A DNA stretch of 64,000 nucleotides from Virgibacillus_P tibetensis (lineage in GTDB: Bacteria > Bacillota > Bacilli > Bacillales > Amphibacillaceae). The stretch lies in the NCBI RefSeq assembly GCF_036026595.1, contig NZ_JARZFX010000009.1, positions 1-64,000 of the forward strand, written 5' to 3'. Position numbers and translations under genes: made by a program. Below the pieces are notes generated by a model. It ran no database searches. It was not told where the DNA came from and saw nothing but the letters and a program-made list of their open reading frames with translations. Below, in pieces: positions 44,301-53,776 of this stretch (positions are counted from its first letter, which is position 1; each line of letters begins with the position of its first letter).

Positions 44301-44990
44301 TCAGTTTTCTGTTAGTTGTTGTCTAAATACTTGTAACGCATCATTTTCATTCAAATTTAAGAGATGTTCTTCTGTTAAATTTCCATCTCCAAGTTCTACA
44401 ATAAAGATATCCAGTTCCTTTTTACCCCATTGTGAATATACATCTTCCACCGAATGGTAGTATAGATCTATTTTATTACCATTAATTGCACTGCCTTTAT
44501 CAGCAACTACACCATAGCCGTAGTCTGGAATGTACATTATTGTTCCGATTGGATAGACGGTCAAGTCCGCAGCTATAGTAGAATATAAGTCTCTTTTAAC
44601 TTTAACGCCAGAATAAGTAATTCCATATTGAGGATGACTGGGCGTTTTCCCTGTAGACTCGACACCTGCCGTATACCCTGTTGCTACAACAGTAGTGCTC
44701 GGATACTGATCAAAATTAACTGCCTCCTCCAACGTTTTTGGAGCCTTAATTTCATCACTTGAGATGTACCTTTTGTCCGCTTTAACTGTGTTTAATGATT
44801 TCTCTTTTAAACCTATTTGTCTATTCTCAGAAGTACTCTGGATTTCATCTGAATGACCTTGTATCTCCTGCTCCATCCATACATTCATGTCTGCTAAAGT
44901 TACATTCGAAACTGCTGTTACTGTTGTATAAAATGCTCCTAAAAACAACAGAGTCATACCTGTTCGTCTGATAATTTTTTTGATTCTCAT
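44301..44990 (-). CDS. yuiC: 3D-domain protein, stationary-phase-survival muralytic family
   Basis: A 229-residue exported protein: N-terminal hydrophobic signal/anchor (about 10-32), helical linker, then a C-terminal 3D domain (VVATGYTAG near 102, and the Asp motif VVADKGSAINGNKIDLYYHS near 165) related to Sps/MltA lytic transglycosylases. ATG 44990 lies 6 bp after GAGAGGTG. It probably acts on peptidoglycan outside the membrane. Confidence 0.9.
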   Translation of the reverse strand: MRIKKIIRRTGMTLLFLGAFYTTVTAVSNVTLADMNVWMEQEIQGHSDEIQSTSENRQIGLKEKSLNTVKADKRYISSDEIKAPKTLEEAVNFDQYPSTTVVATGYTAGVESTGKTPSHPQYGITYSGVKVKRDLYSTIAADLTVYPIGTIMYIPDYGYGVVADKGSAINGNKIDLYYHSVEDVYSQWGKKELDIFIVELGDGNLTEEHLLNLNENDALQVFRQQLTEN

Positions 44991-45050
44991 GAATAACACC
45001 TCTCTGGATGTCATCATTTCCAATCTGGTAAAAATTTATTCATTTTATTT

Positions 45051-45362
45051 TTAAAACATACGATATCCACTATTACGCAGTATTTTAATTACGATCCCTG
45101 AAACAATTGTCCCCGCAAATCCTGCTGACAGAATTATAATATCAACCGGGGTCATGCTTACTAACCGCTCACCTGCTATAGATATAGCCTCGCCTGGATT
45201 GGTGAAGTATTCTATTGTTGATATATTATCTACTATCATCACTACAATCAGTGGGTAAATAAATGCCATTAGCCACGTTCTTCTTAACAGCATATTCAAT
45301 ATAAATGCTAGACCAAAAAATATAACAAAATATAATATAATAGAAACAACTAATTGTATCAC
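45051..45362 (-). CDS. yuiB: YuiB-family membrane protein
   Basis: A 103-residue protein with three hydrophobic segments and the C-terminal LRNSGYRMF, nearly the same as B. subtilis YuiB. Lies 60 bp upstream of yuiC on the same strand; likely co-transcribed. Function unknown. Confidence 0.85.
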   Translation of the reverse strand: MIQLVVSIILYFVIFFGLAFILNMLLRRTWLMAFIYPLIVVMIVDNISTIEYFTNPGEAISIAGERLVSMTPVDIIILSAGFAGTIVSGIVIKILRNSGYRMF

Positions 45363-45542
45363 GTTGTATCTCCCTTCACTTTCTCTATCTCTTATACAGA
45401 GTCCATTTTATATGAAAACAGCAAAAAAGTACAAGTGCATGTTTAGAAACCAATCCGTAAATACTATTTAAGCATCTCTTTTTCTTCACAGAGGAAAAAA
45501 GCAAAAGCAATTTGTTTGCCTTCGCTTTTCCAAGTCGTTTTT

Positions 45543-46760
45543 CTAATAAAATATATTAAACTTACCTTTTTTAAGGAGTAATCCTACTCCACCCAATTTA
45601 AGCAAGTAACGATTATCTATAATTTTCTTCATTACAGTTGCTTTCCAACCGAATATTTTTTGGTTATTCAATACAACACCAATTGCATCATCATGACCTA
45701 AAGAAGCTACAGTACCAAGAATTTTCGGTTCAAATTCTTCAGCTTCTCCACCACTTACTAATGCTTTAACATTATGCGCTACTACATCTGATTGTTGGAT
45801 TGCAATCTGCGCTGTAGGAGGATAAGGTCGTCCATTTTCAGGATTCATAATTAGTGCACAATCACCAATTACAAATACATTATCAAAGTCTGGTGTACGC
45901 ATGTCCTTGCGCACTTCCACTTTCCCGCGATTTGTTTCAAATCCTGATTTTTCAACAATAGAGTTAGCACGTACTCCAGCAGCCCAAACGGTTGTAAGTG
46001 TTGGCACCTGTGTTAATTCGCCGTCTTTTTCATACGTAATACTCTCTGGCGTGCATTCTTTTAACATAGCATTAGTTACAAATTCAACTCCCCGTGATTC
46101 TAAGGAATTTAATGCATACTCAACTAATTCTGGATCAAAACCTGGTAAGACAGTCGGAGAACCTTCAACATTAATGATGCGTACCAAGTTTTTATCAATA
46201 TCAAATTCCTCACATAATTCTGGTATGCGATTTGCAAGCTCGCCAAGGAATTCTATTCCAGTAAAGCCACCGCCACCAACCACAATATTCAAGCGCGCTT
46301 GTTTTTTTTCTTTTTCATTATTATACAAAGCAAAATTATACTCAATATGCTCCCTAATTAAACGGGCACTATTTATGCTTCCAATTGTAAATGCATGCTC
46401 TTCTAATCCTGGGATACCAAATGTTGCTGCTTCGAATCCTAACCCAATTACCAGTACGTCATATTCAAGATCCCTGTTCTCTAACTTAACCTTCTTAATT
46501 TCAGGTTTAATAGACACTACTTTATCTTGAATGAAGTTTACCTTACTCATATTGATAACATCTTTTATTGGAATACGGGTCCGATCATGATGCAATGTGC
46601 CAGCTGCGTTTTCGTGCAACCAGGTTGTTTGATAGTGGTAATCATTCATGTTAACAAGGGTTATATTGGCTTCATTCACACCTAATGACTTCTGTAACTT
46701 CACAGTTGTCATCATCCCACCATATCCTGCCCCCAGAATTACTATATTAGGATTTTTCAT
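45543..46760 (-). CDS. yumB: Type II NADH dehydrogenase (NDH-2 family)
   Basis: A 405-residue FAD/NAD(P)-dependent oxidoreductase: N-terminal FAD fold VILGAGYGGM near residue 6, NAD fold VVGGGGFTGIEFLGE near 165 and the C-terminal FAD motif VFVIGDCA near 300. It passes electrons from NADH to menaquinone at the membrane, linking with the men genes. ATG 46760 follows GGAAGTG. Family membership is sure; yumB versus its paralogue yutJ rests on synteny. Confidence 0.88.
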   Translation of the reverse strand: MKNPNIVILGAGYGGMMTTVKLQKSLGVNEANITLVNMNDYHYQTTWLHENAAGTLHHDRTRIPIKDVINMSKVNFIQDKVVSIKPEIKKVKLENRDLEYDVLVIGLGFEAATFGIPGLEEHAFTIGSINSARLIREHIEYNFALYNNEKEKKQARLNIVVGGGGFTGIEFLGELANRIPELCEEFDIDKNLVRIINVEGSPTVLPGFDPELVEYALNSLESRGVEFVTNAMLKECTPESITYEKDGELTQVPTLTTVWAAGVRANSIVEKSGFETNRGKVEVRKDMRTPDFDNVFVIGDCALIMNPENGRPYPPTAQIAIQQSDVVAHNVKALVSGGEAEEFEPKILGTVASLGHDDAIGVVLNNQKIFGWKATVMKKIIDNRYLLKLGGVGLLLKKGKFNIFY

Positions 46761-47136
46761 TGTTATCACTTCCATCTGTAAATTTCTAAATCTAGTTATC
46801 TTGTAATATACGTTTGTGACGCTTTTCACCTAAATTTCATGAGAAAAACTCGGCATATCAAACGCCAAGCACTGTTGCAAAAATTAAGTGTAATCAAATT
46901 CTCTATAAATATAATAGAATTATAATATTTTTGAAATATAAACGTAATATCTCACCAAGAATAATAGTAGCCCTTTTACCTGTATTTTTCAACCCTAAAT
47001 TAAATTTTTATAACAATTTATAATTACATAGTCTTATTATTACTATATGTCCTATGTGCGATAATACACAATACATATTATTTTATGATATTATAGGAAT
47101 GGCGTACAATTACGTAGAGAAATGGGGGGATTTTCC
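46761..47136. other. AT-rich divergent intergenic region yumB/yumC
   Basis: About 375 bp between divergent genes. Very AT-rich with several TATAAT-like elements (for example 47040-47100), so promoters for both genes must lie here, but no single -35/-10 pair stands out. Confidence 0.4.
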
Positions 47137-48120
47137 ATGTCAGAAGAAATATTTGACGTAACCATAATCGGAGCAGGTCCGGCTGGTCTATTCACTGCAT
47201 TCTATGGGGGGATGCGTCAGGCAAGCGTTAAAATAATTGAAAGTTTACCACACACTGGTGGGCAATTAACTGCCCTATATCCAGAGAAGTATATATATGA
47301 TATAGCAGGTTTTCCAAAGGTAAGTGCTCAGGAACTAATCAATAACCTAGAAGAACAGGCTAGTATATTCGACCCTACTATTGTTTTGGAGCAATCAATT
47401 GAGGAAATAGAACGGTTAGAAGACGGATCTTTTAAACTTATTTCTAATAAAGAAACTCATTATACAAAAACAATCATTATTACAGCAGGTAATGGTGCGT
47501 TCCAACCCCGGCGTTTGGGTGTTGGCTCCTGTGACCAGTTTGAGGGTATTAATCTTCATTACCACGTAAAAGATATGAATAAGTACAAGGATCAGAACGT
47601 GGTGCTGTTAGGCGGAGGTGACTCCGCAGTTGATTGGGCTTTAATGTTAGAGCCTATTGCTAAAAAAGTAACATTAGTACATCGACGTGATAAGTTTAGA
47701 GCACATGAACACAGTGTCGAAAAGTTAATGGCTTCAAATGTTGATGTTTTAACTCCTTACGCACCGATAGACATTATTACAAGTGATAAGATTGATAAGG
47801 TGATCTTAGAGGAAATAAAGGGGGATAAAACTGTTGAATTGGAGGTTGACTCAGTTCTCTGTAACTATGGGTTTGTTTCCACTCTAGGACCGATTAAAAA
47901 CTGGGGATTAGAAATAGAAAAAAATAGTATTGTCGTTAACTCTAAGATGGAAACAAATATACCTGGTATATATGCAGCAGGTGATATCTGTACGTATGAT
48001 GGAAAAGTTAAATTAATTGCAACAGGATTTGGAGAAGGACCAACTGCAATAAATAACGCCAAACAATATATAGATCCCAAAGCCCGCATCCAACCCAAAC
48101 ACTCAACAAGCATGTTTTAA
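47137..48120 (+). CDS. yumC: Ferredoxin/flavodoxin-NADP+ reductase, type 2
   Basis: A 327-residue thioredoxin-reductase-like flavoprotein without the CxxC redox pair: FAD motif IIGAGPAGLF near residue 10, NADP motif LLGGGDSAVDWAL near 156 and AAGDICTYDGK near 284. This is the YumC type that supplies reduced ferredoxin or flavodoxin. ATG 47137 follows GGGGGGAT. Confidence 0.94.
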   Translation: MSEEIFDVTIIGAGPAGLFTAFYGGMRQASVKIIESLPHTGGQLTALYPEKYIYDIAGFPKVSAQELINNLEEQASIFDPTIVLEQSIEEIERLEDGSFKLISNKETHYTKTIIITAGNGAFQPRRLGVGSCDQFEGINLHYHVKDMNKYKDQNVVLLGGGDSAVDWALMLEPIAKKVTLVHRRDKFRAHEHSVEKLMASNVDVLTPYAPIDIITSDKIDKVILEEIKGDKTVELEVDSVLCNYGFVSTLGPIKNWGLEIEKNSIVVNSKMETNIPGIYAAGDICTYDGKVKLIATGFGEGPTAINNAKQYIDPKARIQPKHSTSMF

Positions 48121-48590
48121 GGAAGAAAGTGGAGCGGGCTTGTTTAGAGACGAAAAGCATAGTCAAGAGACTGTAGAGCATTGCTCTTTATGCTCGAAGT
48201 GTCTATTGACTATGTCTCGAGTCTCTAGCCCGTGGAACTAGACAAGAAAAGCACAGGCGACTGTTCAGGGGCAGACGAATAAGCAAGGAACCGTGGAACG
48301 CATGGGTTAGCGTTCAAGTGTTCATTGCTTATGCCGGTAGCCACTAGGAGCCGGAGCTAGACAGGGAAGAAAAGCACAGGCGACTGTTCAGGGGCGGACG
48401 AATAAGCAAGGAACCGTAGAACGCAGGGGTTAGCGTTCAAGTGTTCCTTGCTTATGCCGGAAGCCACTAGGAGCCGGAGCTAGACAAGGAAGAAAGTGGA
48501 GCGGGCTTGTTTAGAGACGAAAAGCATAGTCAAGAGAAGGTAGAGCATTGCTTTTTATGCTCGAAATGTCTCTTGACTTTGTCTCGAATA
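48121..48590. repeat. A-B-B-A array of two hairpin repeats
   Basis: Unit A (about 48121-48236) begins GGAAGAAAGTGGAGCGGGC and recurs at 48488-48590. Unit B (about 48246-48362) begins GAAAAGCACAGGCGACTG and recurs at 48369-48485, period 123 bp. Each unit is a long hairpin: A pairs CATAGTCAA..GAC with GTC.TTGACTATG, B pairs AAGCAAGGAAC with GTTCCTTGCTT. Copies differ by a few substitutions. No ORF. Confidence 0.85.
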
Positions 48591-48596
48591 GAAAAG

Positions 48597-48634
48597 AACC
48601 TAGGACAACAGAGCTTTCGTTGTCCCAGGTTTTT
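48597..48634. terminator. Terminator after the Crp/Fnr gene and repeat array
   Basis: AACCTAGGACAAC / GTTGTCCCAGGTT (one mismatch), A-rich on the left and TTTTATA on the right. Confidence 0.75.
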
Positions 48635-49340
48635 ATATACCTGCTGAGATAGTTGTTAGAGATTCTTTATCAAGGATCTTTATGGATCGATGGCCTTTTT
48701 GCTCTATCCACCCATTTGTTTGGAAGTTTGACAACCTTCTGCTTATCGTTTCCTGAGTTGTACCTAAATAAGAAGCAAGATCTTTCTTACTCATAGGAAG
48801 TACTATCTCCATAGAATCTTTTTTTGCGGCTAAATCAATCAAGTAAGCTGCAGTTCTCGTTTCTACATCTTTTGCACTCAACTGTCCAACTAATTTTTCT
48901 GTTTGATCTAATCTGTTACTGATCTGCTCTAAAACCTTTACTGCAATCGTTGGATAGTCCTTCATGAGCAGCTGCATATCACTACGATGAATGGCGCAGA
49001 TTTCCGTGTTTTCAATTGCTTCTGCATAGCTATCCACTACTTTTTCAGTAAAAAGCGCCAATTCCCCCATGAACTCCCCGGTTTCTAATATCCGCAACAA
49101 TTGCTCCTTTCCGTTTTCGAATAGCTGGTAGATTTTCACTCGACCTTGATGCACAATATATAAGTAATCAAGGGTATCTCCTTCATGGTGAATAACCTCA
49201 CCTTTTTTAAAGTTAATATGCCTGCTCATTTTTACTATCTGTACCATCTCATTAGTTTCAAGGTGGTTAAAAAAAGGAACCTTCGAAACACATAGTTGTT
49301 TACTGTCCACTGATTGATTGTGACTACATGATTGGCTCAT
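48633..49340 (-). CDS. Crp/Fnr-family transcriptional regulator
   Basis: A 235-residue regulator: cyclic-nucleotide-binding-like domain (GEVIHHEGDTLDYLYIV near 48, GEFMGELALF near 92) and C-terminal HTH (SKKDLASYLGTTQETISRRL near 185). Two N-terminal cysteines (SCSHN and QLCVSK, before residue 20) recall FNR-type Fe-S ligands but too few for a classic FNR cluster without others. ATG 49340 is well spaced from GGGGGA. Oxygen or redox control is a guess. Confidence 0.85.
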   Translation of the reverse strand: MSQSCSHNQSVDSKQLCVSKVPFFNHLETNEMVQIVKMSRHINFKKGEVIHHEGDTLDYLYIVHQGRVKIYQLFENGKEQLLRILETGEFMGELALFTEKVVDSYAEAIENTEICAIHRSDMQLLMKDYPTIAVKVLEQISNRLDQTEKLVGQLSAKDVETRTAAYLIDLAAKKDSMEIVLPMSKKDLASYLGTTQETISRRLSNFQTNGWIEQKGHRSIKILDKESLTTISAGI

Positions 49341-49451
49341 CATCTTCCCCCTATAGCTACTTTTAATTCGTGAGGCTATGCAAAGTAAAATAAAGGATGT
49401 CATTTTAACCAAAAAACTGGAACGCCTTTATAGCGTCCCAGCTCATTTAAA

Positions 49452-49808
49452 TTAACAATCCCCTGGTACACCTTCCCGATCTTTTGCCTTGAAAGATGAA
49501 CCACACCCACATGACACAATTGCATTCGGATTCTCAATACTAAACCCGCCACCCATCATGTTTTGTTTAAAATCAATTGTAGTACCTTCTATGATAGGTA
49601 TATCCTGGTCAAAAAAGACAACAGGTATTCCATTAATCTCATCAACTGTATCTAACTCTTTATTTATATCGTACTCAAATCCAAGGGAATAAGAAAGACC
49701 GCTGCAACCGCCACCCTTTATTCCAAATCGTAGACGTGCGTCTGATGATTCATCTGCCATCATTTCCTTAATTTGTTCTCTGGCATTATCTGTAATCGTA
49801 ATAACCAT
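49452..49808 (-). CDS. yutM: A-type iron-sulfur carrier (HesB/IscA/SufA family)
   Basis: A 118-residue A-type carrier with the three conserved cysteines: GGGCSG near 33 and CGCGSSF near 99. It delivers Fe-S clusters to target proteins. The start is set by GAGGAGGG eight bases before the ATG at 49808; a longer frame to 49883 lacks support. Lies downstream of dapF and yuzD. Confidence 0.93.
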   Translation of the reverse strand: MVITITDNAREQIKEMMADESSDARLRFGIKGGGCSGLSYSLGFEYDINKELDTVDEINGIPVVFFDQDIPIIEGTTIDFKQNMMGGGFSIENPNAIVSCGCGSSFKAKDREGVPGDC

Positions 49809-49886
49809 CTCATGGACCCTCCTCTTTTTCATGAATCGGTCTATACCTGCACTATAGTAATAGTATACAAACTGTGATCTCACTAT

Positions 49887-50750
49887 TCAACTATTTGAAT
49901 TAAACTTATACATACCCGAAGCAATAACCTCTGCCCCGCCAGTCATCCATACATGACCATTTTCATCCCATTTTATTATGAGATCGCCACCCTGCAAGTG
50001 AACGACAACTTCTTCATTTCTTTTTACATAGTTGTTCAAAACGGAAGCAACTACTGCTGCACACGCACCCGTACCACATGCCTGCGTGATTCCCGAGCCT
50101 CGTTCCCAGACACGAAAGTTCAACTCATTTTCTGTTACCTTTTCAATAAATTCTACGTTAACCCCATGTGGAAAACGGCGATCTTTTTCAATGGCTGGAC
50201 CTAGCTCATATAAGGGTGCTTTAGTAATATCATCTACAAAAAAAACAGCATGTGGATTACCCATGGATACAGCTGTTACCTGGAGAAGTTCGTCACCAAC
50301 TTGAAACGGCTCATCTACAACCTGGGCATCGTCCCCACCCATCATCGGCACATCCGCCCTTCGTAACGCTGGTTTGCCCATATCTACCTTTATTTCATTT
50401 ACTACACCCTGTTCTTGTACAACACTTGCTTCCACAATATTAGCTTTGGTCTCAATTCGAAAGATTTCTTTATCTATGATCCCATTTTCATAAGCGTATT
50501 TTGCAGTACAGCGCAAACCATTTCCACAACTCTGTCCTTCAGAACCGTCCTTGTTAAAAATCCGCATGCCAAGATCAGCCTTATTACTTGGATGAATTAA
50601 TATTAATCCATCTGATCCAATACCCGTATTCACATTAGAAACTTCTATTGCAATATCTGGGAGCATCTCCTCTTCCAGATTAAATTTAAACAAATCAATG
50701 TAAATATAATTATTACCTAACCCATGCATTTTAGTAAATGGTATTTCCAC
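49887..50750 (-). CDS. dapF: Diaminopimelate epimerase
   Basis: Interconverts LL- and meso-diaminopimelate for lysine and peptidoglycan. 287 residues, with both active cysteines: SCGNGLRC near residue 74 and ACGTGACAA near 225. GTG start at 50750, seven bases after GGGGG; the nearby ATG is out of frame. 18 bp downstream of yuzD. Confidence 0.96.
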   Translation of the reverse strand: MEIPFTKMHGLGNNYIYIDLFKFNLEEEMLPDIAIEVSNVNTGIGSDGLILIHPSNKADLGMRIFNKDGSEGQSCGNGLRCTAKYAYENGIIDKEIFRIETKANIVEASVVQEQGVVNEIKVDMGKPALRRADVPMMGGDDAQVVDEPFQVGDELLQVTAVSMGNPHAVFFVDDITKAPLYELGPAIEKDRRFPHGVNVEFIEKVTENELNFRVWERGSGITQACGTGACAAVVASVLNNYVKRNEEVVVHLQGGDLIIKWDENGHVWMTGGAEVIASGMYKFNSNS

Positions 50751-50768
50751 ATGAATTCCCCCTATAAC

Positions 50769-51098
50769 TTATGATTGTAATACAACTCCATGCTTATCTA
50801 ATTCATTATAAATTGTTTTTAAACGAGGAATTCCTTCTGCTACCATCTCGTCATTAACAAATACGATTGGATAAAACAAATCTTCTTCCACCATGCGTTC
50901 AATAAAAAGTCTATGTTTCTCCTCCTTTGCTGGCTGATTTATATCAACATATTCATAGTTGATCGGTTCGTCATCATATTTCCTTCCAATTGCTGCCTGT
51001 AACCACTCATACGTATCTTTTGACCCTGGTGCCCCAACACAACTCGCACAAATTTGCTCTGCCCCATATATTGTAATCTGAACTTTTTTTGCTTCCAA
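50769..51098 (-). CDS. yuzD: YuzD-family (DUF1462) protein
   Basis: A 109-residue thioredoxin-like small protein of the YuzD family, with ICASCVGAPGSKDTYEWL near 15 (CxxC) and YPIVFVNDEMVAEG near 74. TTG start at 51098 after GGGAGG. It lies divergent from the Fe-S scaffold gene yutI, as in B. subtilis. Biochemical function unknown. Confidence 0.9.
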   Translation of the reverse strand: MEAKKVQITIYGAEQICASCVGAPGSKDTYEWLQAAIGRKYDDEPINYEYVDINQPAKEEKHRLFIERMVEEDLFYPIVFVNDEMVAEGIPRLKTIYNELDKHGVVLQS

Positions 51099-51254
51099 AG
51101 TAAATCCTCCCTCTCTATAGTTACTTTTAGTTTACAAAATCTTTGATTAAAGATAAAATATAAATGATCGGTAATAGTAAAAATAAGTTTTTCAGATAGA
51201 TTTTTTTTCATTTTCGTTTTATAATAGGGGTATATGGAAAGGAGAAGATGGATT

Positions 51255-51479
51255 ATGCAAGAGCAAGTACAAGAAGTGTTAAACAAATTGCGTCCATTCT
51301 TACTGCGTGATGGTGGAGATGTGGAGTTAATAGATGTTGATGATGAAGGCATTGTGCTTCTTCGTCTCATGGGAGCATGTGGAAACTGCCCAAGTTCTAC
51401 TATTACATTAAAAGCCGGTATTGAACGTGCCTTAATGGCAGAAGTTCCTGGAGTAAGAGAGATTGAACAAGTATTTTAA
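51255..51479 (+). CDS. yutI: NifU-like C-terminal Fe-S scaffold protein
   Basis: A 74-residue NifU C-terminal domain protein with the cluster-binding motif CGNCPSS (CxxC, near residue 42) and LLRDGGDVEL near 17. It acts in Fe-S cluster assembly with the A-type carrier encoded nearby. ATG 51255 follows AAAGGAG at 10 bp spacing. Confidence 0.95.
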   Translation: MQEQVQEVLNKLRPFLLRDGGDVELIDVDDEGIVLLRLMGACGNCPSSTITLKAGIERALMAEVPGVREIEQVF

Positions 51480-51504
51480 ACAAATGAAATACAAATAGAG
51501 TGAG

Positions 51505-51537
51505 GCAGACAGCTACTAAAGCGTGTCTGCTTTTTTT
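51505..51537 (+). terminator. Terminator after yutI
   Basis: GCAGACA / TGTCTGC with a 12-base loop and seven T. Confidence 0.75.
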
Positions 51538-51544
51538 GGTTCTC

Positions 51545-51722
51545 CCTCCAGGTCTTCGCACGTTACTGTTCCTATAGGAAGCTGAAGCGTTGTTGCCGCA
51601 AAGAAAACACTGTAAAGCGAACGAAGTTAAGCTGAACAGATGCTGCACTTGAGCCGGAGTGGTGAAAGCGACTGCCTAAGCGATAAGCAACATTGATACT
51701 GTATAGCGAAAAGAGTCTTAGT
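51545..51722. repeat. Dispersed repeat fragment downstream of yutI
   Basis: Bases about 51595-51650 (AGAAAACACTG...GATGCTGCACTTGAGCCGGA) are the inverse of 1003-1060. The following AAAGCGACTGCCTAAGCGATAAGCAA resembles the start of B units at 48.25 kb. A composite, degenerate member of the same families. Confidence 0.6.
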
Positions 51723-51724
51723 TT

Positions 51725-52687
51725 TTAAACAGGCGTTTTAGGTCCATCCCCATAGAAATAACCAGCGAGGTTTTCTAAACACAACTGTAGCATCGCTGTC
51801 CTGGTTTCTATACTTGCTGATCCGATATGCGGGAAACAGACTGCATTGGTTAGGTTCATAAGTGGGTGATCCCCCCGAATTGGTTCTTCTGTATATACAT
51901 CCAACCCTGCAGCTTTTATTTCTTTTGTCTGTAATGCTTCCAATAAATCGTCTTCATCTACTGTTCCCCCACGAGAGGCATTGATGAAAATTGCTGAAGA
52001 CTTCATTTTCCCAAATGCTTCTCGATTAAATATTTTTCTGGTGCTGTCAGTTAATGGTACCATAGACACAACAAAGTCTGCTTCTTTTAACAACTGGTCG
52101 AAAGAAGTATATTTAGCCTGCAATTCCTTTTCCGCTTCAATTTTCCTTGATCGGTTATGATATAAGACGGACATCCCAAACCCTTTTGCTCGTCTTGCTA
52201 CGGCTTCTCCAATTCTACCCATTCCTACAATTCCAATTGTTTTATGATGAATATCAGAGCCTGCCAGTAAATAAGGTGACCAATGTTCCCAACGATCACT
52301 TCGTATGTAATCAGCTGCCTCCACAATTCGTCTAGCAGTTGCCAGCATTAAAGTAAAGGTTAAATCAGCAGTTGTTTCTGTCAGTACGTCCGGTGTGTTT
52401 GTAACAACTACTCCTCGATCATTCGCTGAATCAATAGTGATATTATCATAGCCAACAGCCATATTTGCAATAATTTTTAATTGCGGTGCTGCTTCCAGTA
52501 GATCCTTGTCGACTTTTTCGGTCAACAAACAGAGAAGTCCATCTACTTCCTTAAGTTCCTGTATTAAAACCCTTCTCGGTACTGGCTCATTCTCCTTTTC
52601 CCACATACGAAATTCAAATTTGGTTTCGTACGGAACAATAATTTCTTTAGGTATTTTCCTGGAAATATAAATAAGTGGTTTTGTCAT
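51725..52687 (-). CDS. D-2-hydroxyacid dehydrogenase (glyoxylate/glycerate type)
   Basis: A 320-residue NAD(P)-dependent D-hydroxyacid dehydrogenase. NAD-binding GMGRIGEAVARR near residue 155; catalytic Arg in NASRGGTVDE near 234, Glu in YTEEP near 264 and His in FPHIGSAS near 282. The closest known activities are glyoxylate/hydroxypyruvate reductase or glycerate dehydrogenase; substrate not determinable. Lies 25 bp downstream of yutH. Confidence 0.9.
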   Translation of the reverse strand: MTKPLIYISRKIPKEIIVPYETKFEFRMWEKENEPVPRRVLIQELKEVDGLLCLLTEKVDKDLLEAAPQLKIIANMAVGYDNITIDSANDRGVVVTNTPDVLTETTADLTFTLMLATARRIVEAADYIRSDRWEHWSPYLLAGSDIHHKTIGIVGMGRIGEAVARRAKGFGMSVLYHNRSRKIEAEKELQAKYTSFDQLLKEADFVVSMVPLTDSTRKIFNREAFGKMKSSAIFINASRGGTVDEDDLLEALQTKEIKAAGLDVYTEEPIRGDHPLMNLTNAVCFPHIGSASIETRTAMLQLCLENLAGYFYGDGPKTPV

Positions 52688-52711
52688 ATTCCGGCACCCC
52701 TTAACTATCTA

Positions 52712-53686
52712 TTATAACCAGTGTAACACAGGTATACGGTGTGATTCACGGTCGACACCTGCATGCTCAAAGAAATTACGTAATTTTCCCTCATAGTGTG
52801 TTTGTTTCTCTAGTAACTCCTGTAATCTGATATAGGATACTTCCAAATCTGGGTTTGCAAACCCATTGTCAATCTGATCAAACAGGTGAATAGGGAAAAC
52901 TAATCTTGCATATAATAGACGCCAGCTGAAAACTGACAGAGGCCTTACGGATTGATAAGAGTTCATAAATGATACCACTGCATCGTGATTTTCACGCGTT
53001 AACATCATAAAACGGATATACTCAGCTATATCTCTGGCTGGGTGGTCATATACTAAATCATGCGTCCATATAACAGGCTTTTCTAGATTTGTAGTATATC
53101 TCTTAAAGGCAATAGTTCCTTGATCCGTTCCGTCATATCTAGTATCCCTTTCACTTTCCTGTATATATTGAATCGCATTTTCACTAATACCAATAAGATA
53201 AGGCAGGGTATCCATCACTAGCCGATAATAGTCGGAGGGATTCTCCCTTGCCTCCTCTACTATTTTATTTTCAAAAGCAGTCAGCTTATCAATCCACAAT
53301 TGCTTCCATTGTCCATAACTTGATATTGCCTGAGGTTCAAAATTATATAACGTTCCTATTTGGTGAAAGTCAGCCAGTAACTTTCCATTAGTATCCTCAT
53401 TAACTTGCTTTACTTGTTGCACTTGTATAACCATGTAATTATTTCCTTCATAAATAGTAAACCATTCATTATTTATATTACGAATTGGAATAGCCATTTG
53501 GGGGTAGCCTTTTTCTACCAAGTAATAAGCAAGTGCTGCCTGTTCCATGTAAATAATTTCCTTGTTCTCCATAAGAATGATAAAATACAAATATCCGTCA
53601 TATTTATAACCATCTCTACCATTTACGACCAGCTCTTTCCCATCATGTATAGCATAATATGTAGCGAGCATCGTCTTCAATGCCAT
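52712..53686 (-). CDS. yutH: Spore coat-associated kinase-like protein YutH
   Basis: A 324-residue protein of the YutH/CotS kinase-like family: MEQAALAYYLVEKGYPQMAIPI near 45, LADFHQIG near 103, and a late VIWTHDLVYDHPARDIAEYIRF with catalytic-loop-like HD. YutH is described as a spore coat protein in B. subtilis. ATG 53686 follows GGGGAGAG; the longer frame upstream is not supported. Divergent from yutG. Confidence 0.88.
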   Translation of the reverse strand: MALKTMLATYYAIHDGKELVVNGRDGYKYDGYLYFIILMENKEIIYMEQAALAYYLVEKGYPQMAIPIRNINNEWFTIYEGNNYMVIQVQQVKQVNEDTNGKLLADFHQIGTLYNFEPQAISSYGQWKQLWIDKLTAFENKIVEEARENPSDYYRLVMDTLPYLIGISENAIQYIQESERDTRYDGTDQGTIAFKRYTTNLEKPVIWTHDLVYDHPARDIAEYIRFMMLTRENHDAVVSFMNSYQSVRPLSVFSWRLLYARLVFPIHLFDQIDNGFANPDLEVSYIRLQELLEKQTHYEGKLRNFFEHAGVDRESHRIPVLHWL

Positions 53687-53776
53687 TATTATCTCTCCCC
53701 ATTTTTCTTTTAGTAGTAGTATATGAATAAACTGGGATTTCTTAACCAGAAATTTAATTAGGAAAAGGTGATTCAA

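Noticed and set aside
48121..48590. Possible CRISPR array
   Set aside because: Units are over 100 bp, of two kinds, self-complementary, and without unique spacers.
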